NCBI GenBank assembly: GCA_018401435.1 | Contig: JAGYJW010000050.1 | Location: 1 to 50,621, forward strand | Direction: 5' to 3' | Source of the DNA: Deltaproteobacteria bacterium | GTDB lineage: Bacteria; Myxococcota_A; UBA796; UBA2385 | DNA: 50,621 bases | Shown here: one piece after another, positions 22,944 through 30,950 of the stretch | How positions within the stretch are numbered: position 1 is the stretch's first letter | Layout of the letters: each line of letters opens with the position of its first letter | Made by a program: the position numbers and the translations under genes | Notes under the pieces: model-generated | The model's input: the letters and a program-made list of their open reading frames with translations, nothing else | What the model was told of the DNA's origin: nothing | Database searches by the model: none

Positions 22944-25900
22944 TCAGCGTCGTGCACGGTGAAAGCGCTCCTTGAGGTGGTCGCCCTCTGCCGGATCGAC
23001 GCCGGCCCGGGCGCAGCTCCGGCCCAGCAGGCTGAGCAGCGCGGCCGCGGGCTCGGCCTGGCCGGCCTCCTCCAGCGCGTCGGCGGTGGCCCCCACCAGG
23101 AAGAGGCCCTCTGCGCCCAGGGCCAACGCGTGTTCCACCGCCTGCTTGCGCGGGGGGCTGGGCGGACCGCCGCGCAGCGACTGGGCGAGGCCCGCCAGCA
23201 GGGCCCAGGCCACGGCCGGGCCCAGCCAGCTGGCCTGGGCGGGCATCAGCTCCAGGATGCGATCGGGGCGGTTTTCGAGGGCCGAGAGCACCCCCAGGGC
23301 CGCCCGGGCGTCCGTGGAGAAGGTGCCAAAGGCCGGCGGGCCGGCGTCCAGGGCCTCCTGCCAGACCCTGCGGGCGTCGGCGTAGCGGCCTGCGGCCTGC
23401 AGGGCGGCGCCATGGTGCAGGCGGGCCTCCTGGGCTGCCCGCAGCTCGCCGTGGGCGCTCAGCCGGTCGACGCCGGTGCGCAGGCGCTCGATGGCCTCCT
23501 CACCCCGGCCCAGCGTGACCATATCCGGGGCGGCAAGCCCCCAGGCCAGCACCTCGTAGCGCAGCAGGCCGTGGTCGCGGGCGGTCTCGATGGCACGCAG
23601 CACCTCGTGCCAGCCCACCACCGGGTCCACCACCCGCAGCAGCCGCGCCCGCAGCAGGCGGGCCTGGCAGGTGGTCTCGGCGCGGGGCTGGTGGGCCAGC
23701 GCGTCGTGAAGCTCGGCCAGCGCGCCTTCGACGTCCAGACGCCAGGCCCGCACCAGGGCCCCGGTCAGGTGGAAGTCCGCCCGCACATGGGGGGCCACGT
23801 CCGCGATGAAGGGGCGCAGGCGGTCGAGGTCTTCGAGGGCCGCGACGCGGGCCGCACCCACCCGCCGAATGCGGGCGTTTGCAGCCAACAAGGTCGCGGT
23901 TGGCGACAGGGGCTCCTGGGCGATGGCGGCGTCCACCTCGGCTGCGCCGGCGTCATCGCCCCGGCGCCAGCGGGCGTCGGCCAGCACCAGGGCGGCGGCC
24001 CCCAGGCGGGGCAGCCGCGCTGGCCGGTGCTCTCGGCCGCGCCGATCACCCGCCCCGCCAGCTCGCAGACCTGGGGCACCGTGAGGGTCTGGTGCAGGCC
24101 ACGCAGGGCCTGGTCCAGGGGGCCCAGGGCCTCGGCCGGCTGGCCGGCCTCCTGCAGGTGCAGCCCCACCCGGGCGAGCACGTCTGGGGTGTCGCCCTCG
24201 GCGGCCCAGGCCCGGGCGAGCACGGCATGCAGGGCGCGGGCGGTCTCGTTGCCGCGCTCCTGCCGGGCGCGCAGCACCTCGGCCAGCTCGGGCGGATTGA
24301 AGACGGGCAGCCCACCTTCGAGGTCCACCAGGCGCTCGATGATCAGCCGGTCCAGGCCCTCACCGGCCACCCGCTCCAGCACGGAGGTGGGGTGCCGGGA
24401 CCCGACGCCGCCAGCACCTGCAGCGCGCCCAGGGCGGCCGGATCCGTCGCGACGTCTTGCAGGCGGGCGCGGGCAAGGCGTGGGCGTCGGCGGGCAGGGC
24501 GGTGGCACGGTCCAGCAGCGACCAGCGCCGGCCTCCGCGACCCCCCGCATCCTGCTCCACCAGCTTGGCCGAGCTGATCCACCAGATCAGCAGGTCGTGG
24601 ATGCTGCGGGGCAGACCCCGGCCGTGCTTTGCGACCGCCGTGGCCAGCCCGGCGTCCAGCGGAAGGTGGGCCTCCACCAGCTCCACCGTCTGGTCGGGGT
24701 CCAGCGGCCCGACCTCCACCGTACGGGCGGCCCGGTGGTGCAAGGCGCGCAGCTCCAACAGGCTGGGGCTGAGGTGGTCGGAGCGGGTGCTCATGATCAC
24801 CAGCACCGGGGCACCCAGCGCCATGATCTGGTCTACGATGGGCCATACATCGTCGTTTTCGCCGGCCAGGTGGGCATCGTCCACCCGCAGCCAGCACAGG
24901 CCCCGCCAGGCCCTGCGCTGCAGGTGCTCCACCAGCATCGCCCGCAAGGCCGACCGGTTCCAGAGCGGGGGATCTTCCGGTGCCGGGCTGATGAAGCGGG
25001 CGAGCAGCTCGGCGTCCGGCAGGCAGGCGCCCACCGTGCTGCCGCGGTCCCGGGCCAGGGTGCCGGCGATCTCGGAGATGAAGGGCTCGCGCTTGGACCC
25101 CGGCGGAAAGATCCGGCGCCAGGCGCCGCGCAGCCCGGACTGGGGCCCCTGTGCCGCGCCAAAGTCCATGGGCACGCCCTCGCCCAGACCGGCTTGTTCC
25201 AGGGCCGACAAGAAGTCATCCACCAGCCGGCTGCGACCGACGCCCCGGGGGCCGGTCAGCTCCAGCAGCACCGGCCGCCGGGTGCGCATGGCCGCCCGGG
25301 CGGCGCGCCACAGGCGGTCCATCTCGGAGTCGCGGCCCACCAGGCGGATCTCGCGGTGGGCCAGCAGGGATGGGGCCTGGGGGATGCGCCGGGGCGCGTG
25401 GGGCCGGTGCAGCTGCTCGGGCACGGGCCAGGGGGCCGGGCGATACCAGGTGGGCACCCGGCGGCCGGGCTGTTCGATCGGCCTACCCGCGGCGTTCAAC
25501 CGGTCTTGCTGGCCGATGTCGGGCAGGGCCTCCAGGGCCCGGATCATGTCTGCGGCCAGGTCGAAGCGCCCGCGGGGATCGGGCTGCAAGGTGGCCAGGA
25601 TCACCGCGTCCAGGCCGTCGGGCACCCGCAGGCCCGGCCGCACATCCATCCGTGGGGGCGGGCTCATGCGCTGGGACATGCCCTCGGCCGGGTCCCGCGC
25701 CGGGTAGGGCAGACGCCCGGTCACCAGGCGAAAGAGCACCGCCCCCACGGCGAAGAGGTCGGTGGAGGGGCACCACAGGTGGTGCTGGCCCGTGAGCCGC
25801 TCGGGCGCCATATAGCTGACCGTGCCCACCACGGACTTGTCCTCGTCCTCTTCGCGAAAGGCGCGGGCCACCCCGAGATCGGCCAGCCAGAGCTGCTGCA

Positions 25901-26357
25901 GGCCGTCTGGCAGGCGGTGCAGCAGCAGGTTGGACAGCTTGACGTCGAGGTGGAGGATGCCGCCGGCGTGCAGGGCGGCGAGGGCCGCGAGCAGCTCGAT
26001 GCTCAGCCGCTTCAGCTCGGACCAGTCCGGCGGATTCGGCGCGAAGTCCAGCATGGACCCGTCGCTGGCCAGGGCAAAGGCCAGGTAGCTCTTGCCGTCG
26101 GGAGTGCGCCCCACATCGTGCAAGGCGATGAGGTTGGGGTGCACGACCTTGCTGGACAGCACGGCCTCGCGCTCCAGCCGGGCGTGAAAGCGTCGGCCCT
26201 CGGACTTGAGCACCTTCATCGCGACAAGAAGCCCCAGCGCTTCATCCTGGACGCGCCAGACCGCGCTGGCGCCGCCGGTGCCCAGCAAGGATCGCTCGGG
26301 GCTGGGCCACAGGCGGTAGCGCCCAGGCAGGGAGGGGAGCGGGTGTTCCTTGGCCAT
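22944..26357 (-). CDS. Ser/Thr kinase-AAA ATPase-TPR protein, frameshifted
   Basis: The start is the ATG at 26357. Residues ~12-275 are a Ser/Thr kinase with LLGTGGASAVW, the AMKVLK lysine, HLDVKLSNLLL (Leu for the Arg of HRD, Asp ~137 kept) and ADLGVAR (DLG for DFG). An AAA/NTPase region has TGPRGVGRS (no Walker A Lys) and CWLRVDDAH as Walker B. TPR-like helical repeats reach the stop at 22944. The frame must change near 24470, 24400 and 24020 to join the parts (HALPAPA to RLQDVATDPAALGALQVL to SVLERVAGEGLDRL to LADARWRRGDDAG), giving about 1137 residues. The 5' 190 bp recur at 28361-28550. Whether the breaks are real or base-calling errors is open; the kinase domain itself is intact. Confidence 0.82.
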
Positions 26358-26732
26358 GGCGCGGGACCTCGCGAGCTTCTCGGCGACTATCCAAGCAGGG
26401 CCATGGGCGCGACCGACTCAACCTCCCCCGTCGCAGCGGGGCCGCAGGTCCACCGCCGTCAGGGCGAGGGGGGCGCCGCCGATTGTGCGGGCCACCAGGC
26501 CCAGGTCCGTCTCGCCCGCGTCCAGGCGGGTGGGCAGGCGCTCCAGGCGAAGATCTGCCAGGATCGGCCCAGGCCACTCACTTTGGCCCAGGGCTGGCGG
26601 CGCAAGGCGGCGGCGACCGCGTGCCAGGAGGCCCGGGGGCGACCCTATCGATCCCGCAGCGTGGGGGCCTCGGCCTGGGGGCCGGGCCAGCTCCCGCCCG
26701 AAATCGGCCCCCAACAGGTGGCTGGCCCGCAC
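26089..26732. repeat. Duplicated segment, copy 1 (kinase 5' part + xylanase 3' part)
   Basis: This block matches 28359-29222. The first 190 bp (26091-26280) align without gaps to 28361-28550 with 11 mismatches by eye. A 71-bp stretch holding the kinase start (about 26281-26351) is absent from copy 2. The xylanase-derived part (26418-26732) lacks two internal pieces of about 190 and 110 bp that copy 2 retains. Homology ends at about 26732, where unrelated sequence leading to the transposase remnant begins. Confidence 0.9.
26418..26732 (-). pseudogene. 3' remnant of a GH10 xylanase gene
   Basis: This matches the 3' end of the intact xylanase (28617-29222), including the TGA at 26418-26420 and the terminal peptide VDLRPRCDGGG. 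Two internal deletions remove sequence: one between short CCAGGG repeats and one between GGCCTGGG repeats. The result has no catalytic residues and no 5' half. It also carries amino-acid changes relative to the intact gene (for example the C-terminal LTAVDL against LAAVDL), as expected for a gene no longer under selection. It lies 60 bp upstream of the kinase start, the same order as the intact copy. Confidence 0.88.
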
Positions 26733-26799
26733 GGCGGGGCGCGCCGCTCCGGGCAAGCGCGCCGGTCGTCGGGCGCAGCGGATTCGGACTGTGGCCGGG

Positions 26800-27500
26800 C
26801 GGGTGGTCCCGCTGCCCCCTCGGTGCGCTGCCCTGGATGGCCACAACATCCACGCGGGCGTCGTCGTGGGGGGGCACGACATCGAGGCGGTCGGGGCCGA
26901 CGGGCGATTGAGCCCGTCGGTGGGCACGCGCAACCCAAAGGGTGGCGCGGCACGGCGGCTGTGCCGGTAGGTCTGCCGCCCAGCCCTCGCCAAGAGCCGC
27001 ATCGAGGAGGGCCCAGGTGGCGGGGTGGTGCTGTGCTTCAAGCGCCCCTGGTCGGATGGGACGACCGGGCTGCGGCTGACGGAGCTTGAACTCGTGCAGC
27101 GGTTGGCGGCCCTGGTGCCGCCCCCTCATGCCAACATGGTTCTCTATCACGGCGTCTTCGCGCCGAGCGCGGCGTGGCGCGACCCGGTGGTTCCGGCGCC
27201 GCCGGAGCCCGAGCCGAGCCGCGGTCGGCTGACGAAGCGCAACCGCAACAAGCGAGCCTGTCGAGCCCGTCGGCGCTGGCCGTGCTGCTGCACAGCGCGA
27301 GCACCTGCTCTGGCAGGTCTTCGGTGTCGACGGCAGGGTGACCGGGCAGCCCGAGCGCGCCGCCCCTCCGAAGCCGACCGCTCCCAGCCGCGGGCGGCAG
27401 GGGTACGCGCGCCGGTGGCCGGGGGGCCGATCTGGGGCTTCGGCGGAGGGGGAGAGGCGCTTCTCCGCGGCTTCTGGCACGGCCGGAGGGGCTGCCAGGG
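26800..27500 (+). pseudogene. Decayed IS91-family (HUH-type) transposase, C-terminal part
   Basis: On the plus strand, frame 1 reads DGHNIHAGVVV, RRLCR, an in-frame TAG at 26968, then VCRPALAKSRIEE, LCFKRPWSDGTT, LVQRLAALVPPP and LYHGVFAPSAAWR. This is the order of the conserved C-terminal half of IS91-type transposases (HAGV..., LCRY..RP, KRP..DGTT, YHG..AP...WR). The TAG replaces the usual Tyr of LCRY. About 20 residues between IEAV and RRLCR look inserted. After about 27235 the frame breaks; EHLLWQVFGVDG is recovered in another frame. The N-terminal HUH and Tyr motifs are absent, so the element is dead. IS91-family elements move by rolling circle and can carry flanking DNA. Confidence 0.82.
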
Positions 27501-27550
27501 CGCTTCAGCCTGGCCTCGCTCGTCGGCCGAGGTTCCAATATGGGGCCCTA

Positions 27551-27564
27551 TGTCCGCTATCCCC
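27551..27564. repeat. 14-bp direct repeat, copy a
   Basis: TGTCCGCTATCCCC, identical to 28346-28359 and in the same orientation. It lies just after the transposase remnant and just before the lipoprotein cassette, and could be an IS91-type terminal sequence. Confidence 0.75.
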
Positions 27565-27604
27565 CTTGGCTCGGCGGTGCAGCGCGGTCTCGAAAGGTGG
27601 CGAC

Positions 27605-27787
27605 TCAGCTCTGGTCGCCGCGGAAATGGCGGAACTTCTTGCTGCGATCGGTGAGTTCATAGAGTCCCTGGCGCCCGCAGAATGGGCAGAACACAATGTC
27701 TCGTGGATGATCCCGGTGAAGGGTGTTGCCGGTGACCAAGAACCGCAGGAATCCGGTGGCCAGCCCGCCGCGGCCCCAGGCCCTCAC
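27605..27787 (-). CDS. Small protein with CPFC motif, 60 aa
   Basis: A GTG start at 27787 overlaps the TGA of the lipoprotein gene (GTGA), which argues for translational coupling. The 60-residue product contains VFCPFCGRQGLYELTDR, one CxxC pair as in half of a zinc ribbon, and a basic C-terminus (SKKFRHFRGDQS). With only two cysteines it would need to dimerise or use other ligands to bind zinc. No family is recognised. Together with the lipoprotein gene it forms a two-gene cassette between the two 14-bp repeats. Confidence 0.5.
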   Translation of the reverse strand: MRAWGRGGLATGFLRFLVTGNTLHRDHPRDIVFCPFCGRQGLYELTDRSKKFRHFRGDQS

Positions 27788-28318
27788 CCGCTTCGCTTCC
27801 GAGCGGCGCGCTCCTTTGCCTTGCGGGTGGTGCGTTCCTTGGCTTCTTTGAGGCGGTAGGACTCGGCTTCGACGGCGACGATCTCGGCGCGGTGGACAGC
27901 GCCCGCCCGCGGCCTCCCGCCCGGCCGTGACCTGGGTGAGGCCCATGCCCGTCCCAGGCCGCGTCGGGGGCAGGGTGCCCACGTGCGGCTGCGGAGACCG
28001 CGACCGGAACACCAGGACCTGGTTGAACACCGGGAACGTCAACGTCTCGACCTGAACCCATCCCGCGTGCGGATTTAGCACCGCGTAGGGGTCCGAGACC
28101 CCCACCCGCTGCGCCGCGCCGAGCATCAGGGGCAGATCCACGCGCAGCCGCGCGGGGTCGCCCGTGTCCGGTCCGCCGGGCGTCGCCACCAGCACTTGGT
28201 CCCGCAGGGCCGCGAGCTCGTCGATCGGGGCGGCCTCGAGCACGTCGGGCACCACCGCGGCGGAGACGCTGGCGCGATGGCCACAACCAGTGAGACAGAG
28301 CACGAGCAGCGGACGCAT
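27784..28318 (-). CDS. Lipoprotein of unknown function, one frameshift
   Basis: The start at 28318 gives a short lipoprotein signal (LLVLCLTGC, lipid Cys12). The next ~125 residues are coherent (ELAALRDQVLVATPGG, RLRVDLPLMLGAAQRVGV, VQVETLTFPVFNQVLVFR). One frame change near 27905, in a GGGCGGGCG tract, joins to a charged helix (AEIVAVEAESYRLKEAKER, then a Lys/Arg-rich tail) that stops at 27784-27786. The mature protein would be about 165 residues with a basic coiled C-terminus. The first half recalls small myxobacterial cell-envelope lipoproteins, but I cannot name a family. Confidence 0.55.
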
Positions 28319-28345
28319 GGCCTGCCCGCAATCGCTCCGCCCTTG

Positions 28346-28359
28346 TGTCCGCTATCCCC
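28346..28359. repeat. 14-bp direct repeat, copy b
   Basis: Second copy of TGTCCGCTATCCCC. It directly abuts the first base of kinase homology of duplicated segment copy 2, so it marks a rearrangement junction. Confidence 0.75.
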
Positions 28360-29222
28360 TCTTGCCATCCGGGGTGCGCCCCACATCGTGCAAGGCGATG
28401 AGGTTGGGGTGCACCACCTTGCTGGAGAGCACCGCCTCGCGCTCCAGCCGGGCGTGGAAGCGGCGGCCTTCGGACTTGAGCACCTTCATCGCGACAAGCA
28501 GCCCCAGCGCTTCATCTTGGACGCGCCAGACCGCGCTGGCGCCGCCGGTGTGCCATGGCGCTGGATCTCGCGAGCTTCTGGGCGACCATCCAAGCAGGGC
28601 CGTGGGCGCGACCGACTCAACCCCCCCCGTCGCAGCGGGGCCGCAGGTCCACCGCCGCCAAGGCGAGCGGGTCACCGCCTGGGCTGCGGGCCACCAGGCC
28701 CAGCTCCGTCTCGCCCGCGTCCAGGCGGGTGGGCAGGCGCTCCAGGCGAAGATCTGCCAGGATCGGCCCTGGACCGGTACTTTGGCCCAGGGATGCAAAG
28801 CGCGGGCTGCGGCCGGGTCGGGCGATGCGCAGCAGCAGCTCCGCGGGGCCGGCCTGGGCGGGTGTGGCCGAGATGCGCCAGTCCAGACCCTCGGCCAGCA
28901 CGGCAGAGAGGTCCACGGGCGCGGTGGTGGGCTGCGCCAGGGCGGGCAGCACCGAGGCCGCGCAGGCCGGCCAGGGCTGGCGGCGCAGGGCGGCGGCGAC
29001 CGCGTACCAGGAAGCCCGAGGTTGTCCCTGCCGATCCCGCAGCGTGGGGGCTTCGGCCTGGGGGTCGTGGCGGTTCATGAAGCTGTGGCGGTCGGTCAGG
29101 CCCCAGAAGATCACGGTGGTGCAGGCCGGCTCGTCCACGCAGGCGCTGACGGCATCGTAGAAGGCCTGGGCCCGGGCCAACTCCCGCCCGAACTCGGCAC
29201 CCAACAGGTGGCTGGCCCGCAC
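28359..29222. repeat. Duplicated segment, copy 2
   Basis: Counterpart of 26089-26732. It contains the kinase fragment (28361-28550), a shortened spacer (the kinase start is missing) and the intact 3' part of the xylanase gene up to 29222. The left edge meets the 14-bp repeat exactly. Confidence 0.9.
28361..28552 (-). pseudogene. Ser/Thr kinase fragment (N-lobe)
   Basis: It encodes the same ~63 residues as the N-lobe of the kinase at 26357 (GGASAVWRVQDEAL through HDVGRTPDGK) with no amino-acid difference. Eleven nucleotide differences all fall at third codon positions. It lacks the start codon and first ~25 codons and ends after about 63 residues at the 14-bp repeat, so it cannot make a kinase. 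Confidence 0.88.
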
Positions 29223-30026
29223 ATCCAGCTCGGACAGGTGCACCTCCAGGCCCAGGGCGGCGAAGCGCTGAATGGCCTGGCGCCACTGGGCCCGGCTGGG
29301 GCTGAGGCCGGCCACCATATGGCCCTGGATGCCCACCCCATCCAAGGGCACACCGGCGGCCCGCCAGCCCTGGAGCAGGTCGAGCACCCCGCGCTGGCGC
29401 TGGTTGTCCCACTCGATCGCATAGTCGTTGTAGAAGAGCTTCGCTTTGGGGTCCAAGGCCTGCACCCGGCGGCTCACCCGCGGCCCGAAGTCCGTCCCCA
29501 GGCGGCTGAACCAGGGGGCGCCGCTGGGCTGGCCATCGTCTTCGATCCACTCGTTGACGACATCCCACGCGGCGATCCGACCGGCGTAGCGCCCCACCAC
29601 GCCCGCCACATAGGCGTCGTGCAAGGCCTGGAAGCGGGCGGGGTCGAGGTCGGGGGGCAGCCAGGCCGGCACATGCTCGTCCCAGACCAGCGGGTGGCCC
29701 TTGACGGCCAGGTCGTGGTCTTCGGCGAAGTCCACCAGGGCGTCCATGCGCTGGTAGTCGGGGGCCCCGCCGGCCTGGTGGTGGATGGTGGACCACTTGC
29801 TGGCATTCTCCAGGGTGACCAACGACGCGTCCTTGATGAGAATGGACGCGTAGTCTTTGTCTTCGGTGAGCCCGTGCCAGCTCAGGGCCACGCCGGTGGC
29901 CACGCCAGAGCCCTCTGCGGCCTCCACCAGCCCACCCCCCGAGCAGGTGGCGTCGGGGCTGGCCAGCAGGGCGCCCAGGGCCACAGTGGCCAGGACCCCC
30001 ACCGCCGCCAGGTTGCCGCGCCTCAC
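28617..30026 (-). CDS. Secreted GH10 endo-1,4-beta-xylanase
   Basis: 469 residues with a GTG start at 30026 overlapping the stop of the upstream hydrolase (GTGA). An N-terminal hydrophobic signal (~6-24) is followed by a short linker. The GH10 barrel has KGHPLVWDEHVPAW, the acid/base Glu159 in WDVVNEW, YNDYAIEWDN and the nucleophile Glu266 in HLSELDVR, then FWGLTDRHSF. GH10 enzymes cleave beta-1,4-xylan. The C-terminal ~100 residues form a separate strand-rich module (AELLLRIARPG, ILADLRLERLP, LGLVARSPGG) that is the part duplicated at 26418-26732; it may bind carbohydrate. Expected location is periplasmic or extracellular. Confidence 0.93.
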   Translation of the reverse strand: MRRGNLAAVGVLATVALGALLASPDATCSGGGLVEAAEGSGVATGVALSWHGLTEDKDYASILIKDASLVTLENASKWSTIHHQAGGAPDYQRMDALVDFAEDHDLAVKGHPLVWDEHVPAWLPPDLDPARFQALHDAYVAGVVGRYAGRIAAWDVVNEWIEDDGQPSGAPWFSRLGTDFGPRVSRRVQALDPKAKLFYNDYAIEWDNQRQRGVLDLLQGWRAAGVPLDGVGIQGHMVAGLSPSRAQWRQAIQRFAALGLEVHLSELDVRASHLLGAEFGRELARAQAFYDAVSACVDEPACTTVIFWGLTDRHSFMNRHDPQAEAPTLRDRQGQPRASWYAVAAALRRQPWPACAASVLPALAQPTTAPVDLSAVLAEGLDWRISATPAQAGPAELLLRIARPGRSPRFASLGQSTGPGPILADLRLERLPTRLDAGETELGLVARSPGGDPLALAAVDLRPRCDGGG

Positions 30027-30862
30027 CGGTGTTCCGGCGGGGGCAGCAGGGTCACCCGGTCGGCCAGGCTGGGGGGCAGGCGGCGCCGCAAGATGTCCAG
30101 GGCCTGGGCGTGGCCATAGCGGGCGCTGGTATGGGTGAAGAGGATGGCCTCGTTTTCAAAGGCGTCGGCCCGCGCGATCACCTCGTCGAGGTGCACATGG
30201 CCCTTGCTGCGGCAGTCCGCCACGCTCACCCGGTCGTCCAGGAAGGTGACCTCGATGATCAGCAGGCGGGCCTGGCGCAGGATGGGCTCGTGGTCGATGG
30301 CTTCGATCAGGGTGTCCCCCGAAAAGGCCACCACGGGGGCCTCGGTGGCGTCGGTGATGCGCTCGCCCCGCTCCCGGGCGGCCCGGATCTCGGCGCTGCT
30401 GCGGCCCACCAGCTCAGGGCGCAGCTTCTCGCGGCGCTCCCAGATGGACCAGCCCAGGCAGGGCACCCGGTGCAACACCCGAAAGGCCTGGGCAAAGCGG
30501 CCCCGGCCCAGGTCGTGGCGGGTGCCCGGGGCCGCAGGCAGCACCGTGCAGGCCAGCTCCGAGCGATCCAGCGCCCGCCAGGCATCCATCAAGGCGTGGA
30601 AGGCGTCGATATTTTCGGCGGGCACCAGGTAGGTGGGCGGCGCCATGCCCAGCAGCGAGCGGGTGGCGCAATGGGCCGCCACATCGCCCATATGGTCGAT
30701 GTGGGCGTGGGTGAAGAGCACGGTGGAGCGGCAGACGGCGCCGCGATCGGCCCGGCCCATATCAAAGGCCACATCAAAGCCCGGGAGCTGGATGCAGGTG
30801 AGCAGCCCGCCGACGCTGACGGCGTCCACGGCGATGCCGGCAAGCTGGAGCGGAGGGCTCAT
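30023..30862 (-). CDS. Metallo-beta-lactamase-fold hydrolase, RNase Z-like
   Basis: 279 residues starting at the ATG at 30862. The metal motif THAHIDHMGD (HxHxDH, His52-His57) matches MBL-fold hydrolases. VAFSGDTLIEAI supplies the bridging Asp, and ILFTHTSARYGHAQAL the late His, as in ribonuclease Z and its paralogs. The domain is shorter than E. coli RNase Z and lacks an obvious exosite arm, so it could process tRNA 3' ends or act on another phosphodiester. It overlaps the xylanase start by GTGA, an odd functional pairing. The 88 bp to the divergent sulfotransferase gene likely contain both promoters. Confidence 0.8.
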   Translation of the reverse strand: MSPPLQLAGIAVDAVSVGGLLTCIQLPGFDVAFDMGRADRGAVCRSTVLFTHAHIDHMGDVAAHCATRSLLGMAPPTYLVPAENIDAFHALMDAWRALDRSELACTVLPAAPGTRHDLGRGRFAQAFRVLHRVPCLGWSIWERREKLRPELVGRSSAEIRAARERGERITDATEAPVVAFSGDTLIEAIDHEPILRQARLLIIEVTFLDDRVSVADCRSKGHVHLDEVIARADAFENEAILFTHTSARYGHAQALDILRRRLPPSLADRVTLLPPPEHR

Positions 30863-30950
30863 GGCAGGGGGGCTCGGTTGGGGGCTCAGGGTGGGGATAT
30901 CCGACCGGCCGCCTCGCCGGGCCCCGGTCCGCCGTTGTAGGCTGCCCGCC

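Larger units (their letters stand above)
26733..27564 (+). mobile_element. IS91-family element remnant
   Basis: The left limit is where xylanase homology stops (26732); the right limit is the 14-bp sequence at 27551-27564 that recurs at 28346-28359. Within it is the 5'-truncated, nonsense-mutated transposase. IS91 elements lack terminal inverted repeats and target duplications, so edges are inferred only from homology breaks and the repeat. Confidence 0.55.

Noticed and set aside
22959..27089. Plus-strand open frame of 1376 codons
   Set aside because: It is antisense to the kinase-ATPase gene, has Gln/Gly/His/Arg-biased composition typical of GC-rich shadow frames, and shows no domain; the minus-strand kinase motifs are clear.
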